Of a DNA stretch of 64,000 bases, positions 1 through 8,156 are shown in pieces; position 1 is the stretch's first letter; each line of letters begins with the position of its first letter. The stretch lies in the NCBI RefSeq assembly GCF_900106925.1, contig NZ_FNNZ01000004.1, forward strand, positions 186,001 through 250,000, given 5' to 3'. The DNA is from Thiocapsa roseopersicina (GTDB taxonomy: Bacteria > Pseudomonadota > Gammaproteobacteria > Chromatiales > Chromatiaceae). The notes beneath the pieces were generated by a model. It was given only the letters and a program-made list of their open reading frames with translations, was not told the origin of the DNA and ran no database searches. Position numbers and translations under genes: made by a program.

Positions 1-381
1 GCAGACGACGGTCGTGCCCGGCAAGGTAAAACCCTGCTCCGGGCCAATCACGTGCACGACACCCTGGCGCGGATCGGACATCCGAAACTCGGTGATCCCG
101 AACTCGGCACAGTTGCTGTCGAGCGTCTCGACCTGGATCTTGGAGACCGGATCGGTAATGCCGGCCGCGAGATCGCGCGTCGGGACATTGTGATCCGGCA
201 CGGCCAGATTCGCCGCGACCCGCCACGGACGCCGACCGGCCAGACGCAGCCCCTCGAACGCCTGCGGCGAGGTCACCTCATGCACGAGCTGGCGGTCGAT
301 GTAGAGCAGGGCCGTGCCGTTCTCGTCGAGATGGACGACATGCTCGTCCCAAAGTTTAGCGTAGAGGGTCTTGGCACCCAT
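1..381 (-). CDS. leuC: 3-isopropylmalate dehydratase large subunit, N-terminal part
   Basis: Reading the minus strand from ATG at 381 gives 127 codons running off the window edge, beginning [16 protein letters not shown] and ending PGTTVVC. This is the conserved N-terminus of LeuC, the aconitase-fold large subunit that isomerises 2- and 3-isopropylmalate in leucine biosynthesis together with LeuD. The [4Fe-4S]-ligating cysteines lie in the missing C-terminal part. The stretches QVETLDSNC and PDHNVPTRD are typical of the family. It is a partial gene only because the window cuts it. Confidence 0.93.
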   Translation of the reverse strand, partial: MGAKTLYAKLWDEHVVHLDENGTALLYIDRQLVHEVTSPQAFEGLRLAGRRPWRVAANLAVPDHNVPTRDLAAGITDPVSKIQVETLDSNCAEFGITEFRMSDPRQGVVHVIGPEQGFTLPGTTVVC

Positions 382-470
382 GGCTCCGGCCTCGAAACAA
401 AAACGAATCGCGAAGGATAAACGCCGGGGCAGTCAAACTCAATTGCGGCGGCGCAGCATGTCCACGAGCT

Positions 471-1436
471 TCACTCCTGTATCAACCGATCCCGCGAAAT
501 CGGATACATCTCGCTGACCCCGAACGGCTCCTCGGCCTGCGCATCGACACTGATCCAGACCCCGCCGACCACGGGCGAGCCAGGTACCTCGGTGCGCACG
601 AAGCGCCTGAAGGGCGCGCCCGTCGCCGGGTCGATCAGGGGGCGATCGTGCTTGAAGCGATGCGTGTCGCCGTGGATCGCAAGCACTGGCCCCGGATAGG
701 CGCCCATCAGCTCGACGAGTGCGCGCCGCAGCCGAACGAAACCACGCGCCGGACGGGCCTTCTCGAATTGCGGATTCGAGTGAAAGACGATGACCATCGC
801 GGACGCGTCGCGCTCCGCGGCCAGCGCGGTCGCTTGGCGAAGAAAATGCACGTTCGCGACGTCGCGCGCCTCGAATTCGGCGACCGCGGCCGGGTCGTCC
901 GGCGCATAGCCGTTGTTGCTGCCGACGACATGGACCGAGACGAAAAGGACCCCGTCGCGGATGAAGGTGTAGTTCTCCGGATAGTCGGTCGCGTCGGCGC
1001 CCTCGCCGCGAAAGGCACCGAGACGATCGAGCCGCAAGACGCCCGGATCCCCGTAGAAGATCTCGCGCACCCGCGCGAGCCGCTCCCGCGGGTCCTTGGC
1101 GCCGGCACGCTCACGATTACAATCGGTCCATTCATTGTCGCCGGGCGTGAAGACGACAGGCACGGCCCGCGCCCGAAAGAGATCCGCGATCGCCTCGAGG
1201 TTGGCGTCCGTGCAGGGACTGCTGCCGGACTTGATGTCGCCGACATGGATCAGCAAGGGCGTCCCTTCGGCCTCGGCCGTGTCGAAGAGTTCGCGAAGCT
1301 GCTCGGTCTCGGCGGAGAAATAGGGCAGATCGCCGGCCGCGAAGAAGCGGAGCGGCTCGGCCCGGGCGGACGCTGCGCTCAGGAGGACGAGCAAAGCGAC
1401 TGGCCAAACGCCGAGCTGTTTCGGATGTCGATACAT
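471..1436 (-). CDS. Exported calcineurin-like phosphoesterase
   Basis: A 321-residue protein with an N-terminal signal peptide (residues 1-26, hydrophobic run followed by SARA). Metal-site-like motifs of the calcineurin-type metallophosphoesterase fold are visible: GDLPYF (about 35), HVGDIKSG (about 65), PGDNEWTDC (about 98), VFHSNPQ (about 217) and AIHGDTH (about 253). These are consistent with a periplasmic phosphoesterase; the substrate is unknown. It is transcribed divergently from srkA, 79 bp away. It is not closely similar to the Tat-exported phosphoesterase at 16004-17023. Confidence 0.75.
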   Translation of the reverse strand: MYRHPKQLGVWPVALLVLLSAASARAEPLRFFAAGDLPYFSAETEQLRELFDTAEAEGTPLLIHVGDIKSGSSPCTDANLEAIADLFRARAVPVVFTPGDNEWTDCNRERAGAKDPRERLARVREIFYGDPGVLRLDRLGAFRGEGADATDYPENYTFIRDGVLFVSVHVVGSNNGYAPDDPAAVAEFEARDVANVHFLRQATALAAERDASAMVIVFHSNPQFEKARPARGFVRLRRALVELMGAYPGPVLAIHGDTHRFKHDRPLIDPATGAPFRRFVRTEVPGSPVVGGVWISVDAQAEEPFGVSEMYPISRDRLIQE

Positions 1437-1515
1437 GACTTTCGTGCTCCCGCGGTTCCCTTCAACCCAGATCCGTTTTCCGACCCCGCGGATCGGGATC
1501 CGTTAGAATCGGCTC

Positions 1516-2511
1516 ATGATAACGCCCAATCCCACCCCCTACGCCGATCTCAGCCCGGATCTCGTGCTCACCGCGATCGAGAGCCTCGGGCTGCCGACCG
1601 ACGGTCGCATGCTCGCACTCAACAGTTACGAGAATCGCGTCTATCAGATCGGGATCGAGGATGCGCAGCCGCTCATCGCCAAGTTCTACCGACCCGGACG
1701 CTGGAGCGACGAGGCCATCCTGGAGGAGCACAGCTTCACCCGGACGCTGGCCGAGCATGAGATCCCGGCGGTGCCGCCGTCGGTCATCGAGGGCCGCACC
1801 CTGCACGCCTATGCCGGCCACCGCTTCTCGCTCACGCCTCGGCGCGGCGGTCGCACGCCCGAGCTTGACGACCCGAGCGTCCTCGAGTGGCTCGGGCGTC
1901 TGCTCGGGCGCATCCATGCGATCGGCGCACTCGAGCCCTTCGCGCACCGCCCGACGCTCGACATCGCCTCGTTCGGCGAGGAGCCGCGCGCCTTTCTGCT
2001 GGAGCACGATTGGATCCCGAAGGATCTGCTGCCCGCCTACACGAGCGTCGTCGAGCAGGCGCTCGTCGGCGTGCGCGCCTGCTACGCGCGCGCCGGCTCG
2101 CCGGCCTTGATCCGGCTGCACGGCGACTGTCATCGCGGCAACATGCTCTGGACGGACGCCGGACCGCACTTCGTCGACTTCGACGACGCACGCATGGGCC
2201 CGGCCATCCAGGATCTCTGGATGCTGCTCTCGGGTGATCGCGAGGAGATGAGCGGGCAGCTCGCCGACGTCTTGGCCGGCTACGAGGACTTCTTCGAGCT
2301 GGACTACCGCGAGCTTCATCTGATCGAGGCGCTGCGCACACTGCGCATCATCCACTATGCCGCGTGGCTCGCCCGACGCTGGGAGGATCCGGCCTTCCCC
2401 GCCGCCTTCCCTTGGTTCGCGGCTCCGCGCTTTTGGGAAGATCACATCCTGCAGTTGCGCGAGCAGATCGCGGCGATGGAGGAAGGGCCTTTGTGGGCGA
2501 ACCCGCCCTAA
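1516..2511 (+). CDS. srkA: Stress response Ser/Thr kinase SrkA (YihE family)
   Basis: A 331-residue aminoglycoside-phosphotransferase-fold kinase. LHGDCHRGNMLW (about residues 203-214) is the catalytic loop and HFVDFDDARMGP (about 218-229) carries the metal-binding aspartate. The N-terminal LALNSYENRVYQIG is diagnostic for the YihE/SrkA family. In E. coli SrkA is a cytoplasmic kinase that limits stress-induced cell death. Length matches the family (about 330). The ATG at 1516 leads straight into the conserved N-terminus. Confidence 0.92.
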   Translation: MITPNPTPYADLSPDLVLTAIESLGLPTDGRMLALNSYENRVYQIGIEDAQPLIAKFYRPGRWSDEAILEEHSFTRTLAEHEIPAVPPSVIEGRTLHAYAGHRFSLTPRRGGRTPELDDPSVLEWLGRLLGRIHAIGALEPFAHRPTLDIASFGEEPRAFLLEHDWIPKDLLPAYTSVVEQALVGVRACYARAGSPALIRLHGDCHRGNMLWTDAGPHFVDFDDARMGPAIQDLWMLLSGDREEMSGQLADVLAGYEDFFELDYRELHLIEALRTLRIIHYAAWLARRWEDPAFPAAFPWFAAPRFWEDHILQLREQIAAMEEGPLWANPP

Positions 2512-2551
2512 CGCGCTCTGAAAGCCGATCGACCACCTAGGCGCCCTGAGC

Positions 2552-3442
2552 ATGCTCGGACTCCCGACGTCGGTTGCCGACCTCGCCTCCGGTCTGCTCT
2601 CCGGTCTCGGCTGGATCGCATCGGCGATCCTGCTGCTCAACGCCGCAATGTGGCTGCTGCAACCCGGCATGGTCTTCTACCCGACGCGTGTGCTGGATGC
2701 GACGCCGGCCGATTGGGGTCTCCAGTTCGAGGACGTCGAGCTGACCGCAAGCGACGGCACCCGGCTCCACGGCTGGTTCATCCCGCACCCGGACGCGACC
2801 CATACCCTGATTTTCTTCCACGGCAACACCGGCAACATCAGTCATCGGGGCGACTCGATCGCTATCTTCCATCGGCTTGGGCTGTCGGTCCTGATCATCG
2901 ACTATCGCGGCTACGGGCGCAGCTCCGGGCGCCCGAGCGAAGCAGGGATCTACCGCGATGCACTCGCCGCCCGGGATCATCTAGTCGGGGTGCGCGGGGG
3001 CGACCCCGCGTCGATACTCATCTTCGGACGCTCGCTCGGTGCAAGCGTCGCCGCCGATCTGGCCTCGCGCGGCCCCTCGGCCGGGGTCATCCTGGAGTCC
3101 GGCTTCAGCTCGGCACGCGACATGGCGCGGCATCTCTATCCGGGACTCCACCGCGTTCTCTACCTGCGTTTCGACTTCGATGCCGCCGAGCGGCTGTCGC
3201 GCGTGCGCAGTCCGGTCTTGGTCCTGCACAGCCCGGACGACGAGATCGTGCCCTACGCGCTGGGCCGGAAGCTCTTCGAGGCCGCACGTGAGCCGAAGCG
3301 CTTCGTCGATCTGCGAGGCGACCACAACAACGGCTTTCTTGCCAGCCAACCCGACTACGAACGCAGCCTTGCGGCCTTCATCAGCTCGCTCGGGCCGTCC
3401 CAACCGCCCGAAACGAGTGACGAATCGGCTCGAAACCGCTAG
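2552..3442 (+). CDS. Membrane-anchored alpha/beta hydrolase (BEM46/YfhR type)
   Basis: A 296-residue protein with an N-terminal hydrophobic anchor (about residues 12-35) and then an alpha/beta hydrolase domain. FFHGNTGN (about 89) forms the oxyanion region, the nucleophile elbow is GRSLGA (about 156), SPDDEIVP (about 227) gives the acid and GDHNNGF (about 255) the catalytic histidine. This is the pattern of BEM46/YfhR-like serine hydrolases, whose substrates are generally unknown. It ends at TAG 3442, just before the DUF4342 gene. Confidence 0.85.
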   Translation: MLGLPTSVADLASGLLSGLGWIASAILLLNAAMWLLQPGMVFYPTRVLDATPADWGLQFEDVELTASDGTRLHGWFIPHPDATHTLIFFHGNTGNISHRGDSIAIFHRLGLSVLIIDYRGYGRSSGRPSEAGIYRDALAARDHLVGVRGGDPASILIFGRSLGASVAADLASRGPSAGVILESGFSSARDMARHLYPGLHRVLYLRFDFDAAERLSRVRSPVLVLHSPDDEIVPYALGRKLFEAAREPKRFVDLRGDHNNGFLASQPDYERSLAAFISSLGPSQPPETSDESARNR

Positions 3443-3476
3443 GATGCCCGGCCAACCAAGACCGCGGATCCCGACC

Positions 3477-3803
3477 ATGCGTAACCACAAGACCGGCAAC
3501 CGAAGCGGACGCGGCACGACCGAGGAGATCACCGTGATGGGCAGCACCTTGGTCGAGAAGGTCAAGGAGCTGATCCAAGAGGGCAATGTGCGTCGGCTGA
3601 TCATCCGCCGCCCGAGCGGGGAGGCGTTGGTGGAGATCCCGCTGACGGCTGGGGTCGGCGTCGCCGCGCTCTTGACCTTCCTCGCGCCCGTGCTCGCCGC
3701 GCTCGCCGCCATGGCTGCGCTGATCGCTCAATTCCGGGTCGAGATCCAACGCGACGGGACGGAGCGATTCCGCAACCCGCGCGACATCGACCAGGACGAT
3801 TAA
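3477..3803 (+). CDS. DUF4342 domain protein
   Basis: A 108-residue protein. The core TEEITVMGSTLVEKVKEL followed by EGNVRRLIIRR and LVEIPLTAGV matches DUF4342, a small family with a C-terminal hydrophobic helix (here about residues 62-85). Function is unknown. ATG 3477 keeps the conserved TEE segment; ATG 3537 has the better ribosome site (GAGGAG) but would remove it, and ATG 3444 is also open. The TAA stop (3801-3803) is also the first three bases of a dispersed inverted repeat. Confidence 0.7.
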   Translation: MRNHKTGNRSGRGTTEEITVMGSTLVEKVKELIQEGNVRRLIIRRPSGEALVEIPLTAGVGVAALLTFLAPVLAALAAMAALIAQFRVEIQRDGTERFRNPRDIDQDD

Positions 3804-3886
3804 ACCGCGCCCGGTGCGGTATGCGCCGTTTGCGGGAGTGTCTTGGCCGCGCCAGCTCCAACGACTGTCGGAGCTGGCGCGGTTTA
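3801..3886 (+). repeat. Dispersed inverted repeat, copy 1 (86 bp)
   Basis: Begins TAAACCGCGCC and ends GGCGCGGTTTA. The internal left-side motif ATGCGCCGTT is shared by the family. The right half forms a 13-bp perfect hairpin, CCGCGCCAGCTCC (3847-3859) with GGAGCTGGCGCGG (3870-3882), followed by TTTAAAAT, so it resembles an intrinsic terminator. The first TAA is the stop codon of the DUF4342 gene. An AT-rich tail follows the right end, as in four of the other copies. Confidence 0.85.
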
Positions 3887-3938
3887 AAATGTTAAAAATG
3901 ATTCGAAAACACCCGCCAGACAACAGAAGAGAACCACG

Positions 3939-4139
3939 ATGAACGAAGTCAAGAAGACCGCCGAGTATCGGATCTATCAGAAGAAATCCGGTCGCTATGC
4001 CGTGCAGGCCAAGGGCAAGCAATGGCTCCACGGTGCAGAAAAGGAGAAGGTCCTGCTCGACGAGCAACTGATCACGCGCCTCCGTCCGAAGGCGCCGCCG
4101 GCACCCGAAGCGGCCGAAGAGACCGCAGCCGCCGAGTAA
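3939..4139 (+). CDS. Small conserved-looking hypothetical protein
   Basis: A 66-residue basic/acidic protein starting MNEVKKTAEYRIYQKK, with an AGAAGAGA purine stretch about 9 bases before the ATG as a plausible ribosome site. The first 50 residues look like a small folded domain (EYRIYQKKSGRYAVQ); the tail is Ala/Glu/Pro-rich. It has no recognised domain and no signal or membrane segment. It stands alone between two copies of the dispersed repeat, the second starting 19 bp after its stop codon. Confidence 0.6.
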   Translation: MNEVKKTAEYRIYQKKSGRYAVQAKGKQWLHGAEKEKVLLDEQLITRLRPKAPPAPEAAEETAAAE

Positions 4140-4158
4140 CCCAAACGGCACCGACGCC

Positions 4159-4244
4159 TAAACCGCGCCCGGTGCGGTATGCGTCATGTGTTGGAGTGGC
4201 TTGGCCGCGCCAGCTCCGACGACACTCGGAGGTGGCGCGAATTA
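4159..4244 (+). repeat. Dispersed inverted repeat, copy 2 (86 bp)
   Basis: Same length and orientation as copy 1: TAAACCGCGCCCGGTGCGG at the left end, ATGCGTCATGT inside, and a right-half hairpin CGCGCCAGCTCC/GGAGGTGGCGCG with one mismatch, followed by ATTAAAATATT. Here the terminal inverted repeat has decayed at the right (GCGCGAATTA). It begins 19 bp downstream of the 66-residue gene. Confidence 0.85.
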
Positions 4245-4266
4245 AAATATTGAAAAAATTAAATTT

Positions 4267-4350
4267 TAAACCGCGTCTCACCGAGGTCGAGGACATCGCC
4301 AAAGCCAAACGCAACATGAATATGACGCATGTCGCTCGGGACGCGGTTTA
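4267..4350 (-). repeat. Dispersed inverted repeat, copy 3 (84 bp, reversed)
   Basis: Read on the minus strand it begins TAAACCGCGTCCCGAGCG, carries ATGCGTCATAT at the same offset as the other copies and ends GAGACGCGGTTTA, then AAAATTTAATT. Its left-end TAA (4350-4348) is the stop codon of the minus-strand membrane gene. Only about 22 bp separates it from copy 2, so the two copies face each other tail to tail. Confidence 0.85.
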
Positions 4351-5151
4351 GATGCGTCGCCGCATTCGCACGGGTGCGATCGGCAACATGATCAAGAAGC
4401 CGATGCCAGTGACCACGGCCATCCAGGTCGCAAACCCGAAAAGCCGACGCACACTCAGATTGGCCTTGTGGAGCACCTCGAACTCGTCGAGATAGACGGT
4501 CTCGCAGGCGCCGTTGCCCGTATCTTCGCGTGTCAGGCTGGTCTTGCGTGCGTAGCCGTTTCCGGCATTGACGTACTCCGCCAGGACACCCTTTAACCGA
4601 ATCTGATCCCCCGGCTCGGCGGACATCAGGGCATCCTTGATGGCCCGGTCGTCGGTGAGCAGGTGGTTGTTGGAGAGTGCGTTCATCTTGAATCGGGCGG
4701 TAACCGCGGGATCCGACCAGGAGGCCCAGCAGGTCCAGCTGTCGTTGCGGAAGCGCATGTCGCGATAGACGCCGGACGCCACATTCTCGCCCCAGACGAC
4801 GCAGAGATCCCGCAGGTTGAGAAAATCCTTCCAGCTCTTGTGATGCCAGATATTCTTGATCGCATCGGCGTTGCTGTAGCTGACCACGACCCCGTCGAGC
4901 GCGTACTCGGCCTTCGGCTCGATCCGATACTCCTGATCGTGCACCCGCACGGTAAAGGGCTCTCGATCCGTCGGCGTCTGAATCGGGGCCTCGAGCCTGC
5001 TGCGATCGAAGGTCTCGGGCGCAGGAAGGTCATCCTTCTGCCAATAGGTCACCCCGAGCAACACGAGACTGGCGAGGAAAAGCCATTTGAAGGCCGATTC
5101 AAGCAGGCATGTGATCGGCACGTCGATCGACTCCGGTATCGTTTCGGGCAA
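4348..5151 (-). CDS. Hypothetical membrane protein with two TM helices
   Basis: A 267-residue protein with a transmembrane helix near the N-terminus (about residues 22-42), a roughly 190-residue soluble central region probably outside the cytoplasm, and a second helix near the C-terminus (about 243-262) before an Arg-rich tail. The central part has conserved-looking Trp and Cys residues (NIWHHKSWKDF, LCVVWGENV, DSWTCWASW). I recognise no characterised family. Its stop codon TAA is supplied by the end of a dispersed repeat. Confidence 0.7.
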   Translation of the reverse strand: MPETIPESIDVPITCLLESAFKWLFLASLVLLGVTYWQKDDLPAPETFDRSRLEAPIQTPTDREPFTVRVHDQEYRIEPKAEYALDGVVVSYSNADAIKNIWHHKSWKDFLNLRDLCVVWGENVASGVYRDMRFRNDSWTCWASWSDPAVTARFKMNALSNNHLLTDDRAIKDALMSAEPGDQIRLKGVLAEYVNAGNGYARKTSLTREDTGNGACETVYLDEFEVLHKANLSVRRLFGFATWMAVVTGIGFLIMLPIAPVRMRRRI

Positions 5152-5340
5152 GGTCCGATAAGGTCGAGAATGTCATTTGGCCGCGCTTACGGCGCGACGG
5201 CACGGGCGTTGGGTGCGGGCATTACGCGACATCGCTGCAGGGCCAAGTCCGCGTGTTGATCGCATGATCGGTCGGACGCTGAACAAGTTCACGCAAAGGT
5301 CGCGCCTGCTCTATCCTGATCGATCCCCTGGACGAGGCCG

Positions 5341-7881
5341 ATGACCCCGAACGCGACCCAGCACACGAGCCCGCCGATGGAATCGCTGCCGATCGAGCCC
5401 GTCTTGGACGACCTGCGCGCCGCGCTGCGTCGTGGCCATGCGGTGCTCCAGGCGCCGACCGGCTCGGGTAAATCCACGCGAGTTCCGCTCGCCTTGCTGA
5501 ACGAGGACTGGCTCGGCGCCGGCCGTATCCTCATACTGCAACCGCGCCGGCCGGCGGCACGCATGATCGCTGCGCGGATGGCCGCGCTCCTAGGCGAGCC
5601 GCTCGGCGAGCGCGTCGGCTACCAGATCCGCTTCGAGCGCCGAATCGGCCCGCGCAGCCGCATCGAGGTCATCACCGAGGGCATCCTGACCCGACGCATC
5701 CAGTCCGATCCAACGCTCGAAGGGGTCGGACTCCTGGTGTTCGACGAGTTTCACGAACGCAGTCTGCAATCGGACCTAGGGCTCGCGCTCGCGCTGGACC
5801 TAGTCGCCGGGCTGCGCCCGGATCTACGGCTGCTGCTCATGTCCGCGACCCTGAATGCCGAGCCGCTGGCCGAGCTCTTGGGCGATGCCGCCGTCATCCG
5901 CGGCGAGGGACGGAGCTTCCCCGTCGAGGTCCATTATGCCGATCGCGCCCCCGGCGCCGATACCGTCGCGGGCGTGATCACCTGCGTGCGCTCCACGCTG
6001 GCCGAGCATTCGGGCGACATTCTGGCATTCCTGCCCGGCACGGGCGAGATCAATCGCTGCGTCGCGCGGCTGCGCGAGCTGCTGGACGGGCGGATCCGGA
6101 TCCTGCCGCTGCACGGCAGCCTCCCGACCGAGGAGCAGGAGAAGGCGCTGGTCCCGAACGCAGGATCCGACCGCCGTGTGCTGGTCGCCACCGATATCGC
6201 CGAGACCAGCCTGACGATCCCGGGCATCCAGGTCGTGATCGACAGCGGTTTGACTCGCAAGCCGCGCTTCGATCCGGGCTCCGGGCTCACGCGTCTGGTG
6301 ACCGAGCCGATCGCGCGCGCCTCGGCCGAGCAGCGTGCCGGGCGCGCCGGGCGTCTGGGTCCAGGTGTTTGCTATCGGCTCTGGACCCACGCGCAGGAGC
6401 AAGGCCGGCCCGAGCGCCGGACACCCGAGATCCTCCAAGCCGATCTGGCCTCGCTCGTCTTGGAGCTGCGGCTTTGGGGCGTGGCGGATCCGACCGGGCT
6501 GCGCTGGGTCGATCCGCCGCCCGGCCCGGCGTGGGATGCCGCCGCAGCACTCCTGACGCGCCTCGGCGCCTTGGATGCACGCGGCGCCATCACCCCGCTT
6601 GGCCGGCGGATGGCCGAGCTGCCGGTCCATCCGCGACTGGCCGTGATGCTGCTAGGCGCCGCCGAGTCGGCCCGCGGCGACGCCGCCGATCTGTGCGCGC
6701 TGATCACCGAGCGCGACCCGCTGCTCGACACGCCCGGACAACGCCGGCCCGCCGATCTGGGTCTGCGTCTGCAAGCCCTGCACGCCTGGCGCGAACGGCG
6801 CTCGGTGCCGGGGGCCGATCCACGTCGGCTGGCCGCGGCGGATCGGGTCTCGCAACAGTTGCAGCGGCTGACGCGCAACGCCCCGTCCGGATCCGCCCGG
6901 TCGGCCGCCGAGCTGCTCGCACTCGCATACCCGGAGCGTATCGCACAGCGTCGCGAGGGCACCGACGGGCGCTATCGTCTCGCTGGCGGCTCCGGTGCGC
7001 TCTTGCCGCAGGACGACGCCTTGGGGATTCATCCCTATCTGGTCATCGCCAGCCTCGACGCCGCAGGCGCGGACGGCCGGATCCAGTCCGCACTCCCCAT
7101 TGCCGAGTCCGAGCTCCGCACGTGCTTCGCCGAGCGGATCGAGGTGAGCCGCCGCCTGTCCTGGGACGCCCAGCGCGACGCGGTAGCCGCCCGTGCCGTC
7201 GAGCGTCTGGAGGCGATCACCCTGCGCGCACAACCGGTCGCCTTGGAGGCGACGGACAATGTGGGCGGCATCCTGCTTGAGCAGATCGCCGCGCGATTCG
7301 ACCAAGCCCTCGCCTGGAGCGATGCCGCGCTCCAACTCAGCGCCCGCGTCGCCCTGATGCGTCGACTCGAGCCCGACGGCGGCTGGCCGGATCTCTCGCC
7401 CGAGGCGCTGCGCGCGGATCTCCATGTCTGGTTGGCGCCGTACGTGAGCGGGATGTCCCGGCTCGCGCAGGCTCAGAAGCTCGACCTCGTGCCGATCCTC
7501 GCCTCCCGGCTCGACTGGGGTCAGCGACAACGCCTCGACAGCGAGGCACCCACCCGGATCGAGACTCCGGCAGGCCGCGAGCGAGCGATCGACTATCGTG
7601 CCGGCGAGACCCCGATCCTCGCGGTCCAATTGCAGGAGCTCTTCGGCCTCGCCGAGTCCCCGCGCATCGGTCGCGGGCGCTTGCCGCTGCTGCTGCACCT
7701 GCTCTCGCCCGCACGCCGCCCGATCCAGGTGACCCAAGACCTCGCCGGCTTCTGGGCGCGGGGTTACGCGGAGGTCCGCAAGGAGCTGCGCGGGCGCTAT
7801 CCCAAACACGCCTGGCCGGAGGATCCGACGACGGCGGCACCGGTCGCGGGTGTCCGGCGTCCCCGCCGAGCCGAGGGCTGA
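5341..7881 (+). CDS. hrpB: ATP-dependent helicase HrpB
   Basis: An 846-residue DEAH-box helicase. Motif I is APTGSGKST (about 40-48), motif II DEFHERS (about 126), motif III SATLN (about 168), motif V TDIAETSLTIPG (about 286) and motif VI QRAGRAGR (about 331), followed by the HrpB-specific C-terminal region (ending WPEDPTTAAPV, typical for HrpB). It is an RNA-helicase-like ATPase of uncertain cellular role. The start could also be the internal ATG at 5377; both leave the helicase core intact. Confidence 0.93.
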   Translation: MTPNATQHTSPPMESLPIEPVLDDLRAALRRGHAVLQAPTGSGKSTRVPLALLNEDWLGAGRILILQPRRPAARMIAARMAALLGEPLGERVGYQIRFERRIGPRSRIEVITEGILTRRIQSDPTLEGVGLLVFDEFHERSLQSDLGLALALDLVAGLRPDLRLLLMSATLNAEPLAELLGDAAVIRGEGRSFPVEVHYADRAPGADTVAGVITCVRSTLAEHSGDILAFLPGTGEINRCVARLRELLDGRIRILPLHGSLPTEEQEKALVPNAGSDRRVLVATDIAETSLTIPGIQVVIDSGLTRKPRFDPGSGLTRLVTEPIARASAEQRAGRAGRLGPGVCYRLWTHAQEQGRPERRTPEILQADLASLVLELRLWGVADPTGLRWVDPPPGPAWDAAAALLTRLGALDARGAITPLGRRMAELPVHPRLAVMLLGAAESARGDAADLCALITERDPLLDTPGQRRPADLGLRLQALHAWRERRSVPGADPRRLAAADRVSQQLQRLTRNAPSGSARSAAELLALAYPERIAQRREGTDGRYRLAGGSGALLPQDDALGIHPYLVIASLDAAGADGRIQSALPIAESELRTCFAERIEVSRRLSWDAQRDAVAARAVERLEAITLRAQPVALEATDNVGGILLEQIAARFDQALAWSDAALQLSARVALMRRLEPDGGWPDLSPEALRADLHVWLAPYVSGMSRLAQAQKLDLVPILASRLDWGQRQRLDSEAPTRIETPAGRERAIDYRAGETPILAVQLQELFGLAESPRIGRGRLPLLLHLLSPARRPIQVTQDLAGFWARGYAEVRKELRGRYPKHAWPEDPTTAAPVAGVRRPRRAEG

Positions 7882-7888
7882 TCAAGCG

Positions 7889-8020
7889 CGTAGGTCGGGT
7901 TAGGTGCGCCGCGATGAGGCCGAATGGTGCCCACCGGGACCGATGCGCACCGTAACCCGACGTTCGGCGGTTACATGCGCCCGCGGCTGTCGGATTACGC
8001 TATCGCTAATCCGACCTACG
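7889..8020. repeat. TAGGTCGG-type palindromic intergenic repeat
   Basis: Outer arms CGTAGGTCGGGTTAG (7889-7903) and CTAATCCGACCTACG (8006-8020) are inverted with respect to each other. The interior has additional arms (GTAACCCGAC near 7950 pairing with GTCGGGTTA at the left end, and CGGATTACG/CGCTAATCCG at the right). I recall this GTAGGTCGGATTA style of palindrome as frequent in proteobacterial intergenic regions. It fills most of the hrpB-rlmKL gap. Confidence 0.75.
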
Positions 8021-8156
8021 ACCCATCGACCAACGACACGGAAACTCCCGCACCGTCTCCTGGTTGCGCCTCGCGATGTTCGGCACGCCCTCGCAGGGTT
8101 TCCGGACGGCAGGTATATACTGCGTGGCCCAATCCCCTGACGACCCGCCGCCCAAA

